Notes: generated from the letters alone by a model not told the origin. 64,000 nucleotides of DNA from Roseburia sp. CAG:10041_57 (GCA_001916965.1 MNTL01000049.1:26205-90204); one strand, 5' to 3'; counted from the first letter of the stretch, positions 17,255 to 25,884 are shown. Numbers and translations are program-made.

Positions 17255-19126
17255 GTGGATAAATTTGTAGTAAACATTATTCATCGTCCGGAGATGGTTC
17301 CTGAGTATGCAGAGAAGGTAACCGGACACGGCAAAGCAGAGGACATTGGAAGAAAGGCACTTTTAACAGAAAGTCTTGATATTTTCAAGACACAGCAGGA
17401 ATGTGCGCATAAGAACGGTCTGAAGACAACCATTCAGATGACATATGCCAGCCTTTTCAATGATGAAGCTGTAGAAATCGCTAAGGAACATCATGAGAAG
17501 TACGGTGATGAGATTGCCCTTACTTTATTAGGTCTTCCTTGTACAGAGTTCCGTGAGAAGTATAAGACCAAGGATTTCTGTATCTGGATGTTCTCTATGG
17601 AAGACAAGATGTCTATCGTGGATGATGTATTCGGCAAATTCCATGAAAGATTCGGCTTCTATCCGGAATCAACAGGTTCCTACTATATGGATGCTGATCT
17701 GACTAACTATATTAAGAGTAAATATCCTATGGTAAAATGTGCAGTTGCTACATGCTGGGAGGAAGGTCCTAAGGCTTATCATACCTGTAACAACTCCTGG
17801 TATACCTTTATGGATGGCGGCCCATGGGCTCCATGGATTCCTTCCAAGCAGAATACACATGCACCTGCTGCCAATGAAGCAGAGGATTCCGGTATTGTAG
17901 CAATCCCTCATCTGTCAAGAGACCTGATTGCATGCTATGATGGTAATGGATCTAACTTTGGTACACATCCACAGAACGTACTTCGTGGTATGATCTATGA
18001 TTCCAAGACATGGGATTTCCCATATTTATATAACCTGATCGACCAGTACAGAGATCTTGAGAAGTACAACAATGGTTATGCATATAACATGATGTTCGTT
18101 GGACCAGGCTGGATGAATAAGATGGGACGTTGGGAAGCTCCTTATGAGTTACTGCTCAAGTCTTATGAAGAAGGCTGCGAATATTATGGTAAGCTCAAGA
18201 AGGAAGGCAAGCTTGTTGATATGACAATGTCCGAGTTCGCTGATTACTACAGAGAGAAGAAGGGCGTTAATAAGAAGATCTACACAGAGCCTGAATGTGC
18301 TCTTTGGAGAGATATTTTATACGGATCAGACAAGCAGTTATTCTGGTACTGCGATCCATTCATGCGTGCATGTGTCAATATGGATCAGGGCGGCGCTATC
18401 GTTGACCTTCGTCCTTATGCTGCCAAGCTTGAGTGGAAGACAGGTATCGGCACAGACCACGTATGGGATGCTTCCTATCCTTTCCTGATTCAGGAGAAGT
18501 ACAGGGCAGGTTACTTCACACATTATGCAGGTGAAGGTACTGTCCGTAGTGCCAAGGTATGCTACAATGGCGAAGAAGTTGACCTGTGCTTATGCCGTAC
18601 CAAGGCTCACTTCTCAGAAGTTGAGAACGAGAACGGTGTGGGCAAGACACGTATCCTGACACTTGATCCTGTAGATATCGAATTCTATGACCTGACAGTG
18701 AAGTTACAGACCAAGATATACTTCGTAGAAGGCAGCCAGGAGATCAAGATTGAAAGAAATATTCTGGAAATGAGCAATCCTGATGCAGAAGTTACCATTA
18801 ATGAGTATATGGTTGCATGCTATGGTACAACAGAATATTCTGAGAATATGAATGGTATCACTCTCAAGTGCGTAGGCGATACAGAGACTAAGGAAATCGA
18901 ATATGCTTACAAGTGCAGAGAAGCAGAAGTAGCTGGAGCAAAAGAAGTATATGCAGTAATTCCTCCTGTAGATACCAAGGTATCCTTAACAGCAGAAGGC
19001 AAGAACTTCACAGGCTATGTAAAAGAAGGCTATGCATTCTCACCAATGTTAACATTAGGTTATACAACAACTCTTAAAAATAAGGAGGTATTTGCAACAT
19101 GTCTCAAGGTAGAAAAGGCAAATTAA
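17255..19126 (+). CDS. Uncharacterised 623-aa cytoplasmic protein of the galactan cluster
   Basis: I do not recognise a named family. The N-terminal 330 residues contain alternating strand/helix text with conserved-looking aromatic and acidic clusters (HHEKYGDEIALTLLG, ESTGSYYMDADLTNYIK, CWEEGPKAYH, MDGGPWAPWIPSK). This is reminiscent of barrel-type carbohydrate-active or deacetylase-like enzymes. The remainder looks beta-rich, as in accessory domains of glycoside hydrolases. There is no signal peptide. It follows the beta-galactosidase gene by 68 bases with no terminator, so the two are probably co-transcribed. GTG 17255 follows AAAGGAGG. A role in oligosaccharide breakdown is inferred only from context. 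Confidence 0.7.
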   Translation: MDKFVVNIIHRPEMVPEYAEKVTGHGKAEDIGRKALLTESLDIFKTQQECAHKNGLKTTIQMTYASLFNDEAVEIAKEHHEKYGDEIALTLLGLPCTEFREKYKTKDFCIWMFSMEDKMSIVDDVFGKFHERFGFYPESTGSYYMDADLTNYIKSKYPMVKCAVATCWEEGPKAYHTCNNSWYTFMDGGPWAPWIPSKQNTHAPAANEAEDSGIVAIPHLSRDLIACYDGNGSNFGTHPQNVLRGMIYDSKTWDFPYLYNLIDQYRDLEKYNNGYAYNMMFVGPGWMNKMGRWEAPYELLLKSYEEGCEYYGKLKKEGKLVDMTMSEFADYYREKKGVNKKIYTEPECALWRDILYGSDKQLFWYCDPFMRACVNMDQGGAIVDLRPYAAKLEWKTGIGTDHVWDASYPFLIQEKYRAGYFTHYAGEGTVRSAKVCYNGEEVDLCLCRTKAHFSEVENENGVGKTRILTLDPVDIEFYDLTVKLQTKIYFVEGSQEIKIERNILEMSNPDAEVTINEYMVACYGTTEYSENMNGITLKCVGDTETKEIEYAYKCREAEVAGAKEVYAVIPPVDTKVSLTAEGKNFTGYVKEGYAFSPMLTLGYTTTLKNKEVFATCLKVEKAN

Positions 19127-19317
19127 ACTATAGATGTCCCTCTTGCTTTATGAGAGACCTGGATATTGATATGTTCTATGATAAGGAAAAGGATGAATTC
19201 TATTGCATGCGTTGTCAGTACACCGGCAATGAGCAGGATGTATTGGAGAAGAACGAAATGGTAAGATTCCGTTACCGTGCAATGGCGAAGAGATTCACCA
19301 AATTTGATTTTGACTAA
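19099..19317 (+). CDS. Small zinc-ribbon protein
   Basis: A 72-residue basic protein with CPSC near residue 14 and CMRC near residue 37, a two-knuckle zinc ribbon. AAGGAGG precedes the ATG, which lies 28 bases inside the upstream 623-aa gene, so the two are translationally coupled. The function is unknown. Small zinc-ribbon proteins are often nucleic-acid or protein binders. A strong terminator ends the unit immediately after it. Confidence 0.75.
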   Translation: MSQGRKGKLNYRCPSCFMRDLDIDMFYDKEKDEFYCMRCQYTGNEQDVLEKNEMVRFRYRAMAKRFTKFDFD

Positions 19318-19326
19318 ACAGGAGAG

Positions 19327-19354
19327 GTCGGCAGCTTTTTAGCTGCCGGCTTTT
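19327..19354 (+). terminator. Rho-independent terminator of the beta-galactosidase unit
   Basis: GTCGGCAGCT and AGCTGCCGGC form a nearly perfect 10-bp stem around TTTT, followed by four T. It marks the right end of the galactan cluster. Confidence 0.88.
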
Positions 19355-19358
19355 ATCG

Positions 19359-19387
19359 TTGTCATTTTCTTTAAAATCCGTTATAGT
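19359..19387 (+). promoter_or_regulatory. Candidate promoter of the AAA-ATPase gene
   Basis: TTGTCA (19359-19364), 17 bases, TATAGT (19382-19387), about 35 bases before the ATG at 19422. Confidence 0.5.
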
Positions 19388-19421
19388 AGTGGTATAGTGT
19401 ATTTTAGAAGGGAGAGCATCT

Positions 19422-20570
19422 ATGGGACGTTTTTTAAATCCTGATTACAGTGCATTCAAGGATGTACTTGATTCGAAGATATATGTAGATAAAACAGAAC
19501 TTTTGGAATACACAAACAGTGTGATCAATACAACATCCAAATTTATCTGTAATAGCCGTCCACGAAGATTCGGGAAATCTATTACAGCAAATATGATGAC
19601 AGCCTATTACAGTAAGGGCTGTGATTCCAGGCAGATGTTTTCCAAACTGAAGATCAGTGAAAAGGATTCTTATGAGGAAAATTTGAATAAATATGACGTG
19701 ATACATTTTGATGTACAATGGTGTATTGAACCTGCGGGCAGTGTAGAAAAGGTAGTCTCATTTATCACGGAGAATGTGATAAATGAGTTAAGAGTAACCT
19801 TTACTGATATTTGTCCAAAGGAAAATATTACATTGCCTGATATGCTTTCACGAATTTATGATGCAACGGGCAGAAAATTTATTGTCATTATTGATGAATG
19901 GGATGTTCTTATTCGAGATGAAGCAAACAATCAACGTGTACAGGAAGAATATATTAAATTTCTACGGGGGATGTTCAAGGGAGTCGAGCCTACAAAATAT
20001 ATAGCCTTGGCATACTTAACAGGTATATTACCGATAAAAAAACTCAAAACACAGTCAGCATTAAACAATTTTACCCAGTTTACTATGTTAAGTTCATCAG
20101 TACTTGCACCATATGTAGGATTTACGCAAGAGGAAGTAATCAGCCTGTGTGAAAGATTTGGACATAATTATGAAGAAGTCAAAAAGTGGTATGATGGTTA
20201 TAGGCTTGGACAGTATCATATCTATAATCCGAACGCAGTTGTAAACCTTATGCTGTTAGGGGAATTTCAAAGTTACTGGTCACAGACAGGCACATATGAA
20301 TCTATTATACCTCTTATCAATAAAAACTTTGATGGACTTAAAACCGCAGTGATAGCTATGATTTCAGGTGATGAGGTGAATGTAAGAACTGCCACTTTCC
20401 AAAATGACATGATTACATTCAGAAATAAGGATGATGTACTTACTTTGCTTGTCCATTTGGGATATCTGGCATATAATCAGAGCAGACAGACTGCATATAT
20501 TCCCAATGAAGAAATACGTATGGAATTTATAGATGCTGAGTGCGTGATTGAAACGTATGAGAAGATATAG
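19422..20570 (+). CDS. AAA-ATPase-like protein of the DUF1703 group, C-terminally truncated
   Basis: The first 370 residues match the AAA-ATPase-like/DUF1703 family: DYSAFKDVLDSKIYVDKTEL, the unusual Walker A SRPRRFGKS, Walker B FIVIIDEWD, and the late segment GYLAYNQSRQTAYIPNEEIR. Full-length members have about 520-580 residues and end in a PD-(D/E)XK nuclease-like domain. This one stops at 382, and the last residues (DAECVIETYEKI) look foreign. It is probably a decayed gene that lost the nuclease domain, possibly still making the ATPase part. These genes often occur in many copies per genome in gut bacteria. RBS GGGAG precedes the ATG. Confidence 0.75.
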   Translation: MGRFLNPDYSAFKDVLDSKIYVDKTELLEYTNSVINTTSKFICNSRPRRFGKSITANMMTAYYSKGCDSRQMFSKLKISEKDSYEENLNKYDVIHFDVQWCIEPAGSVEKVVSFITENVINELRVTFTDICPKENITLPDMLSRIYDATGRKFIVIIDEWDVLIRDEANNQRVQEEYIKFLRGMFKGVEPTKYIALAYLTGILPIKKLKTQSALNNFTQFTMLSSSVLAPYVGFTQEEVISLCERFGHNYEEVKKWYDGYRLGQYHIYNPNAVVNLMLLGEFQSYWSQTGTYESIIPLINKNFDGLKTAVIAMISGDEVNVRTATFQNDMITFRNKDDVLTLLVHLGYLAYNQSRQTAYIPNEEIRMEFIDAECVIETYEKI

Positions 20571-20602
20571 TTAGTGAAATAAAGGATTTAAAATAAGTCA
20601 GG

Positions 20603-21901
20603 ATGAAAGTGAAATTATTATATACAGTGTTTCCCTGTCTTTTGCTGGCACTGACCTGTGATATGGGGCTGGTGGCCCGTTCACAGGAGCAGGATATGGC
20701 AGCAGTACAGGAAGAAGAACAGACAAGTGAACAGGATATAAGCTATACAGCAGGTGTAGCACAGATAAATGATGAAATTGAGCGGGAAGAAGAGGCAGGG
20801 CAGATAAGTCTGGCAGCCGGAGAAGCAGCGATAGCACAGGACATCATAGACAGTGATGCAGCAGAGCTTGAGAGCTATGCGCAGGAGCAGCGCCAGTCAC
20901 AGGAGGCCGAGGCTGTCAGTGAGGCTTCGCATGGCGAGTCAGAGAATGAATACAGCAATCTTGCGATAGCGGATGTGAACAATTATGTAAACGTCAGAAG
21001 CACTCCCAATACAGAGGGCGAGATCGTTGGTAAGATGTATGATGGTTCTGTAGCCCAGGTGCAGAGCATCACAACGGAGAGTGACGGGGACTGGTTCCAG
21101 GTCATATCAGGTGAAGTGGAAGGCTATATTAAGGCAGAATTCTTCATCTATGGAGACGCAGCGGCAGAGGTAATAGACAATTACGTGACCCATTATGCAG
21201 TAGTACAGGCAGACCGTCTGAATGTACGGCAGGAGCCGGATACATCAGCATCCCGAATTGGCTATATTGATCATGGGGAAAAGGCGCAGATTATAGAGTA
21301 TGGTGAGGAATGGACGAAGATACGCTATACAGAGGATACGGAAGGCTATGTTGCCAGCGAGTTCATTACGATAGAAGAAGAGTTCATCTATGCCAAGTCC
21401 ATAGCAGAGGAACAGGCTGAACAGGCAGCGCTGCAGGAGTTACAGGAGAGGGCTGCCCATACAGAACAGACAGCACCTGAGAATACCACGATAGTTGTGA
21501 CACCTCCTGCTACAAATTATACAACGAATACAGAGCTTCGGAGTGCTATTGTACAATATGCAATGCAGTATCTGGGAACACCTTATGTGCATGGCGGCAG
21601 AAGCCTTGCATCAGGTACGGACTGTTCAGGCTTTACCAGCTATATCTATGCAGAGTTTGGGTACTCATTGAGCAGAACACCACAGGGACAGTGGGGCGGT
21701 AATGGCAGAAGCATCAGCGTATCCGAGATTCAGCCGGGAGATATCGTATGCTATTCTTCCAATGGTTCCAAGTGCACCCATGTAGGAATCTATATTGGTA
21801 ATGGACAGATTGTACATGAAGCCAATTCCAGAAAAGGCACCATAGTCAGTGACATATATTATGACAGTACTTTTATTGGTGTGAAGAATGTAATAGATTA
21901 A
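20603..21901 (+). CDS. Secreted NlpC/P60 peptidoglycan hydrolase with SH3 domains
   Basis: A 432-residue exported cell-wall hydrolase. An N-terminal signal peptide (KLLYTVFPCLLLALTCDMG) is followed by a Gln/Glu-rich stretch, two bacterial SH3 domains (about 122-185 and 200-260, each with NVRSTPNTEG or NVRQEPDTSA and a GYI/GYVASEF end) and a linker. The C-terminal NlpC/P60 domain has the catalytic triad Cys341 (TDCSGF), His393 (THVGIY) and His405 (VHEAN). Such enzymes cut the gamma-D-Glu-diamino acid bond in stem peptides. It faces capA, sharing a terminator with it. Confidence 0.93.
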   Translation: MKVKLLYTVFPCLLLALTCDMGLVARSQEQDMAAVQEEEQTSEQDISYTAGVAQINDEIEREEEAGQISLAAGEAAIAQDIIDSDAAELESYAQEQRQSQEAEAVSEASHGESENEYSNLAIADVNNYVNVRSTPNTEGEIVGKMYDGSVAQVQSITTESDGDWFQVISGEVEGYIKAEFFIYGDAAAEVIDNYVTHYAVVQADRLNVRQEPDTSASRIGYIDHGEKAQIIEYGEEWTKIRYTEDTEGYVASEFITIEEEFIYAKSIAEEQAEQAALQELQERAAHTEQTAPENTTIVVTPPATNYTTNTELRSAIVQYAMQYLGTPYVHGGRSLASGTDCSGFTSYIYAEFGYSLSRTPQGQWGGNGRSISVSEIQPGDIVCYSSNGSKCTHVGIYIGNGQIVHEANSRKGTIVSDIYYDSTFIGVKNVID

Positions 21902-21908
21902 GTTATAG

Positions 21909-21951
21909 AAAAAGACGCTGGACCCTCTAATCTGAGAGTACAGCGTCTTTT
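21909..21951. terminator. Bidirectional terminator shared by the NlpC/P60 and capA genes
   Basis: AAAAGACGCTG at 21910-21920 pairs with CAGCGTCTTTT at 21941-21951, giving T-runs on both strands. The right arm lies inside the last codons of the capA gene (its stop is at 21927-21929), so the hairpin doubles as coding sequence. Confidence 0.75.
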
Positions 21952-23255
21952 GTTAATACCCAGTCTCCAAAGGTTTCAGTGCTCCACTGCTGCAGGTCAC
22001 TTAGAGAGAAGGAGATACCGCCATAGGAGATGATACCGTGGCTGGAAGCAAGCTCCTGTGTATAGTCCTCTAAAGGATAGATATTCTGAATCCTGACAGG
22101 ACTGCTGGTGTAGTGGCATACCAGAGGGATAACGCCCGTCTTATTTTCCCGAAGTGAGATGCCATCCTGGGCTACATGATAGGTGACCCATGCCATACCT
22201 TCCAGCATACTTCTGCCATTTTGCTGTGTCGATACGTAGTTGCCAAGGGAGTAGTAGCAGATAGAGCTGTTGCCGTTGTCAGTCTGAATCTGTTCAATTG
22301 GCTGTACTACGTGTGGATGGGCGCCAATGATTAAGTCAGCTCCCGCTTCTGTCATTTGTCTGGCAAATTTCTGCTGATAAGAGGAAGGGGAGGTCTGATA
22401 TTCAGTTCCCCAGTGAGGACATACCACTACGATATCTGCCAGTTCCTTTGCTGTTTTGATGTCTTCCAGAACCTGAGGATTGATCGTGGTATAGTCCATG
22501 GCTCCGGTCTGTTCATTACGTGCGCATAGAAGCTCCATGCGGGAAGCCAGTTTATTGGATACAATCTCGTAGTTAGGTCCGTAGGTATAGTTCAGGATAG
22601 CAAAGGTAACATCTTTTATAGTAAGGGTAGGAATCGTTCGGTTATCAGGCTCATGCAATCCTGTCAGGAGAACTTCAGGATGACTTCTCCAGAAACTGAC
22701 ACAGCTGTCAATTCCATCAATGCCCTGATCGGCAGAATGGTTCGTTGCCTGCAAGACTACATTAAATCCTGCGTTGGCAATGGCATCCCCCACTTCCGTA
22801 GGAGAATTAAAATGCGGGAATCCATGAAAACCAAGCTGATTGCCTGCCATGATCGTTTCCTGATTGATGATCTTCACGTCTGCTTTATTTAGAAAATCTG
22901 TAATTCCCTGAAACAGAAAAGAGAAATCATAAGAACCATCATTTTGTTTGCCAGTATAGACAACACCCATATGAATCAGATTATCCCCCACAGCCATAAG
23001 GGTGACATCATATTCATCAAAAGCAGGCGTACTTTCTTCTTCCGGCATTTCTGTTACGGTAAAACCTTCCGGTGTTTCCCTGATAGAGAGCCTGTCCGAA
23101 GCTATGGGCGTGTTGGAAGCCGCCGGAGTGCTCTCAGACTCAATGTCAGTGAATTCATCAAAGGATACAACCTCTGATACAGGCGATGAAGAAGCGCAGC
23201 CTGACAGCAGAAGTGTTATCATAAGTAAAGCAAATATTTTTCGATGATGTAACAT
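21927..23255 (-). CDS. CapA-family lipoprotein, metallophosphoesterase fold
   Basis: A 442-residue protein of the PgsA/CapA group. A lipoprotein signal with lipobox LLSGCASS is at the N-terminus, then a Ser/Glu-rich linker. The calcineurin-like core starts at about residue 78 (MAVGDNLIHMGVVY) and includes NQETIMAG, QATNHSADQG, VVVCPHWGTEYQ and LIIGAHPHVVQPIE. In Bacillus the family supports poly-gamma-glutamate export, but many clostridial members stand alone with unknown roles. No capBC neighbours are visible, so a capsule role is not supported here. It is exported and anchored to the membrane. Confidence 0.88.
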   Translation of the reverse strand: MLHHRKIFALLMITLLLSGCASSSPVSEVVSFDEFTDIESESTPAASNTPIASDRLSIRETPEGFTVTEMPEEESTPAFDEYDVTLMAVGDNLIHMGVVYTGKQNDGSYDFSFLFQGITDFLNKADVKIINQETIMAGNQLGFHGFPHFNSPTEVGDAIANAGFNVVLQATNHSADQGIDGIDSCVSFWRSHPEVLLTGLHEPDNRTIPTLTIKDVTFAILNYTYGPNYEIVSNKLASRMELLCARNEQTGAMDYTTINPQVLEDIKTAKELADIVVVCPHWGTEYQTSPSSYQQKFARQMTEAGADLIIGAHPHVVQPIEQIQTDNGNSSICYYSLGNYVSTQQNGRSMLEGMAWVTYHVAQDGISLRENKTGVIPLVCHYTSSPVRIQNIYPLEDYTQELASSHGIISYGGISFSLSDLQQWSTETFGDWVLTKDAVLSD

Positions 23256-23511
23256 AGGTTATCCTTTCCTGGAATTATGAGTTACATTGCTGAACAATGT
23301 AACTATTTACAACTCCATGCGCAAAATCTCTGTTTTATAGCATTCCGCTTATTGGGGTACATTGCCATATAAGTTGAGTCAAATATATTTTGAACAAGCA
23401 TATTTTACCTCAGTCTGCATGGCTCTGAATAGTTACACACATTATAGAATTTTGCCTATATCTTGTCAAATTCGGGAAAAGTTATGACAGCTATGATTGT
23501 GCAGGAATAAA
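23256..23511. other. Intergenic region with hairpin and dispersed motif
   Basis: About 300 bases separate the divergent capA and ybaK-type genes. GTTACATTG (23281-23289) and CAATGTAAC (23295-23303) make a perfect 9-bp hairpin close to the capA start. CTGAATAGTTAC at 23425-23436 is a second copy of the motif at 1173. No open frame was recognised. Confidence 0.4.
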
Positions 23512-23554
23512 ATATAGGCTATAATGGGCGCATACGTAAATTTGTACGAAAGGT
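23512..23554 (+). promoter_or_regulatory. ybaK promoter, copy 1 of a repeated promoter module
   Basis: ATATAGGCTATAAT (23512-23525) contains a perfect TATAAT. Exactly 22 bases later comes GAAAGGTATGGT. The same two blocks with the same spacing recur at 25699-25746, which suggests a duplicated promoter-leader module. Confidence 0.55.
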
Positions 23555-23566
23555 ATGGTTATTAAA

Positions 23567-24037
23567 ATGGCAATTGAAAATGTAAGAAAATATATGCAGC
23601 AATTTGGGATAGAGGATCGTATCATGGAATTTGATGTGTCAAGCGCTACCGTAGAGCTGGCAGCACAGGCACTCCATTGCGAGCCGGGACGCATCGCCAA
23701 GACATTGTCCTTTATGGTGGAGGAGCAACCGATTCTGATTGTAACAGCAGGTGATATGAAGATAGACAATCATAAATACAAGACGCATTTTGGCAAAAAG
23801 GCAAAGATGCTCACTCCGGATGAAGTGGTTGAGAAAATTGGTCATGCAGTAGGCGGCGTATGCCCCTTTGATATCAAAGATGGAGTAACCGTGTATCTGG
23901 ATGAGTCACTTCGCAAGTATAATACGGTATTTCCAGCCTGCGGAAGCAGTAATAGTGCCATTGAACTGACAATAGAAGAAATGGAGAAATACACACCATA
24001 TACAGAATGGGTAGATGTATGTAAAGAGTCCGTTTAG
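23567..24037 (+). CDS. YbaK/EbsC-family aminoacyl-tRNA deacylase-like protein
   Basis: A 156-residue single-domain protein of the YbaK/ProX editing superfamily. These hydrolyse mischarged aminoacyl-tRNA such as Cys-tRNA(Pro). Recognisable parts are the GRIAKTLSFMV segment with its conserved Lys, HFGKKAKMLTPDEV, HAVGGVCPFDI and FPACGSSNSAIELT. ATG 23567 gives the usual family N-terminus (MAIENVRKYM). The in-frame ATG at 23555 sits only two bases after GAAAGG and is less likely. The specificity is not predictable from sequence alone. Confidence 0.9.
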   Translation: MAIENVRKYMQQFGIEDRIMEFDVSSATVELAAQALHCEPGRIAKTLSFMVEEQPILIVTAGDMKIDNHKYKTHFGKKAKMLTPDEVVEKIGHAVGGVCPFDIKDGVTVYLDESLRKYNTVFPACGSSNSAIELTIEEMEKYTPYTEWVDVCKESV

Positions 24038-24070
24038 TACATATTTTTAATGTAAGGAAAGGAATACGAT

Positions 24071-24670
24071 ATGTTGCCGACAAGAGAAGAAGCTATTGCA
24101 TTGGTCAGGGATGGGTTAGCATGTAACCCTGGACCCTGGGGAAGACATTGCCTGACAGCAGCGCATTGTGCAGAGAAGATTGCCAGTGCATGTGGAGATA
24201 TGGATTCTGAGAAAGCTTATATACTAGGATTATTGCATGATATAGGCAGAAGGTTTGGAACTAGACATTTGGGACATGTTTCAGATGGATATTCATATAT
24301 GAAATCATTAGGCTATGATGAGGCAGCTAAGATCTGTCTGACGCATTCGTTCAATAATCATACCGTGGATGAATATATAGGAAAATTTGATGTTTCAGAA
24401 GAAGAACTGACACTTATAAAAACCAAACTGGCTGAAGCTGTATATGATGAATATGATTTGCTGATCCAATTATGTGACAGTCTGGCGGGAGCAGATGGAG
24501 TCCTCGATATTGAAGAGAGAATGAATGATGTAAAGAGAAGGTATGGTTCCTACCCACAAGATAAATGGGATTCCAACATTGAGTTAATGCATTACTTTGA
24601 AAAGAGAATGAATCAGAATATTTACCTGGTATGCGAGAAAGATACCTTTGTACCGGAAGAACTGGCATGA
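24071..24670 (+). CDS. HD-domain hydrolase
   Basis: A 199-residue metal-dependent phosphohydrolase of the HD superfamily. Metal ligands are seen as HCLTAAHCAEKIA, then LLHDIGRRFG (the HD pair), THSFNNH and, further on, LIQLCDSLAG. The substrate is unknown; small HD proteins commonly act on nucleotides. GGAAAGG lies upstream of ATG 24071. Its stop overlaps the ATG at 24667 of the following DUF523 frame (ATGA), so the two genes are probably coupled. Confidence 0.85.
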   Translation: MLPTREEAIALVRDGLACNPGPWGRHCLTAAHCAEKIASACGDMDSEKAYILGLLHDIGRRFGTRHLGHVSDGYSYMKSLGYDEAAKICLTHSFNNHTVDEYIGKFDVSEEELTLIKTKLAEAVYDEYDLLIQLCDSLAGADGVLDIEERMNDVKRRYGSYPQDKWDSNIELMHYFEKRMNQNIYLVCEKDTFVPEELA

Positions 24671-24687
24671 AAGGAATAGTAATTAAA

Positions 24688-25110
24688 ATGGGAAAAGTTG
24701 TAGTCAGTGCGTGTTTGTTGGGGCGCAATTGTAAATACAGCGGTGGCAATAATTACAGTGAGAAGCTGCATAAATGGTTAGAGGGAAAAGAGGTCATAGA
24801 AGTCTGTCCGGAGGTTGCAGGCGGACTGCCAACACCCAGAACTCCGGTAGAACTGGTCAATGGTGTGGCAACAGACCGGGATGGAATCAGCAGGGATACA
24901 GAGTTTCATCGGGGCAGTAGTTTAATTCTGAAAGAACTTGCAGGAGAAGAGATAGAGTGTGCCGTTTTGCAATCCAGAAGTCCTTCCTGTGGTGTAAAAC
25001 AGATTTATGATGGTACATTTTCCGGGCATCTTATCCCCGGACAGGGAATCTTTGCCAGGGACCTGATAGAGCAGGGGTATAAAGTCGTGGATGTGGAGGA
25101 TATTCTTTAA
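24688..25110 (+). CDS. DUF523 family protein
   Basis: A 140-residue protein with the DUF523 hallmarks: VSACLLGRNCKYSGG at the N-terminus, EVCPEVAGGLPTPRTPVE in the middle and QSRSPSCGV later. The conserved cysteines suggest metal or Fe-S binding, but the family function is not established. ATG 24688 starts directly before the domain with AAAGGA about 12 bases upstream; an in-frame ATG at 24667 overlaps the HD gene stop. Either start is possible. Confidence 0.85.
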   Translation: MGKVVVSACLLGRNCKYSGGNNYSEKLHKWLEGKEVIEVCPEVAGGLPTPRTPVELVNGVATDRDGISRDTEFHRGSSLILKELAGEEIECAVLQSRSPSCGVKQIYDGTFSGHLIPGQGIFARDLIEQGYKVVDVEDIL

Positions 25111-25379
25111 AGAATATCAGGAAAAATCTGTAATCTGCTCGGTTGGTGTTGGATAACAGCATGAATGCACAAAAAGGATTGACATATGTGAAGTATGTAC
25201 AATAATTTTTGTGCATATTGTGAAAATATGAAATAATATTTTAAATACAAAAGCTATTCGCAATAGCCCAGATATAGGTAATTGCGAAACAGGTATAAAG
25301 AATGGGATGAATTGTGCAGGTTTAATAATGCAACACAGACCCGCTCCCGCTACACTCGTAGCAGTACATAAGACGCTAA
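25111..25379. other. Non-coding or decayed stretch
   Basis: No gene is supported. GCTATT-CGC-AATAGC (25252-25266) is a small hairpin. At about 25327-25371 one frame encodes NNATQTRSRSRYTRSST before a stop, possibly the tail of a lost gene. The area leads into the serine-rich remnant. Confidence 0.35.
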
Positions 25380-25697
25380 ATTACAGCATCTAAGAATGCA
25401 TTAAGTGATTATTCAGAGGCTTCTGTTAAATTACCTGTAGCAGGAATTTTTAATGCTGGCTCTAATTCTGGAAGTTCATCTGCTTCAGGTTCATCAGATT
25501 CCACTGGTTCATCTGATTCCTCTTCGGACAGCAGCAGCTCATCAACAGGTTCGGCTTCAAGCGCAACTACAGTTACTGTAAAGCCGGCAGAGGGTGTATC
25601 TGTTGACAAGGCAGCAGCAGGAGAAAAAGTCAATGAAGCCAGTGTTGCAGTTAGTTTGGTGGATGCGAATGGCAACCTGTTCATTGCGCGGGCATAG
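25380..25697 (+). pseudogene. C-terminal remnant of a serine-rich surface-type protein
   Basis: A frame open from 25380 to the stop at 25697 has no start codon or ribosome site. It reads KNALSDYSEASVKLPVAG, then a low-complexity Ser/Gly/Asp linker, then TVTVKPAEGVSVDKAAAG. That composition is typical of linkers and domains in secreted Gram-positive proteins. The N-terminal portion is missing, so it is probably a fragment. The antisense frame (acidic, 91 residues) is an artefact of the Ser codons. Confidence 0.5.
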
Positions 25698-25698
25698 G

Positions 25699-25740
25699 AT
25701 ATAGGCTATAATAAGAAGTAGAGCAATGAATACAGAAAGG
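25699..25740 (+). promoter_or_regulatory. Copy 2 of the repeated promoter-leader module
   Basis: ATATAGGCTATAAT (25699-25712), 22 bases, GAAAGGTATGG (25735-25745). It is identical in both blocks and in spacing to the module in front of the YbaK-like gene. Confidence 0.55.
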
Positions 25741-25741
25741 T

Positions 25742-25867
25742 ATGGTCATTCAGTATGGGGAGAACCAGAAGTATGAAACGGCGTTGATAACAAGAGGAAT
25801 ACCCAAAGGGCAGATTTATAAATATGGATTTGCATTTGAAGGGAAGAATGTTTTAAGCGGGAAATAA
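25742..25867 (+). CDS. Possible 41-aa small protein
   Basis: An ATG directly after GAAAGGT opens a 41-codon frame (MVIQYGENQKYETAL ... EGKNVLSGK) that ends 17 bases before the sbcD start. A plausible promoter copy lies upstream. It has no membrane segment or known motif. It could be a genuine small protein or the tail of a lost gene in the same decayed interval. Confidence 0.35.
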   Translation: MVIQYGENQKYETALITRGIPKGQIYKYGFAFEGKNVLSGK

Positions 25868-25884
25868 ATACAAGGAGAATGACG

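Noticed and set aside
25409..25684. 91-aa acidic minus-strand frame
   Set aside because: Its Glu/Asp-rich text is the complement of the Ser-rich plus-strand fragment; there is no start context.
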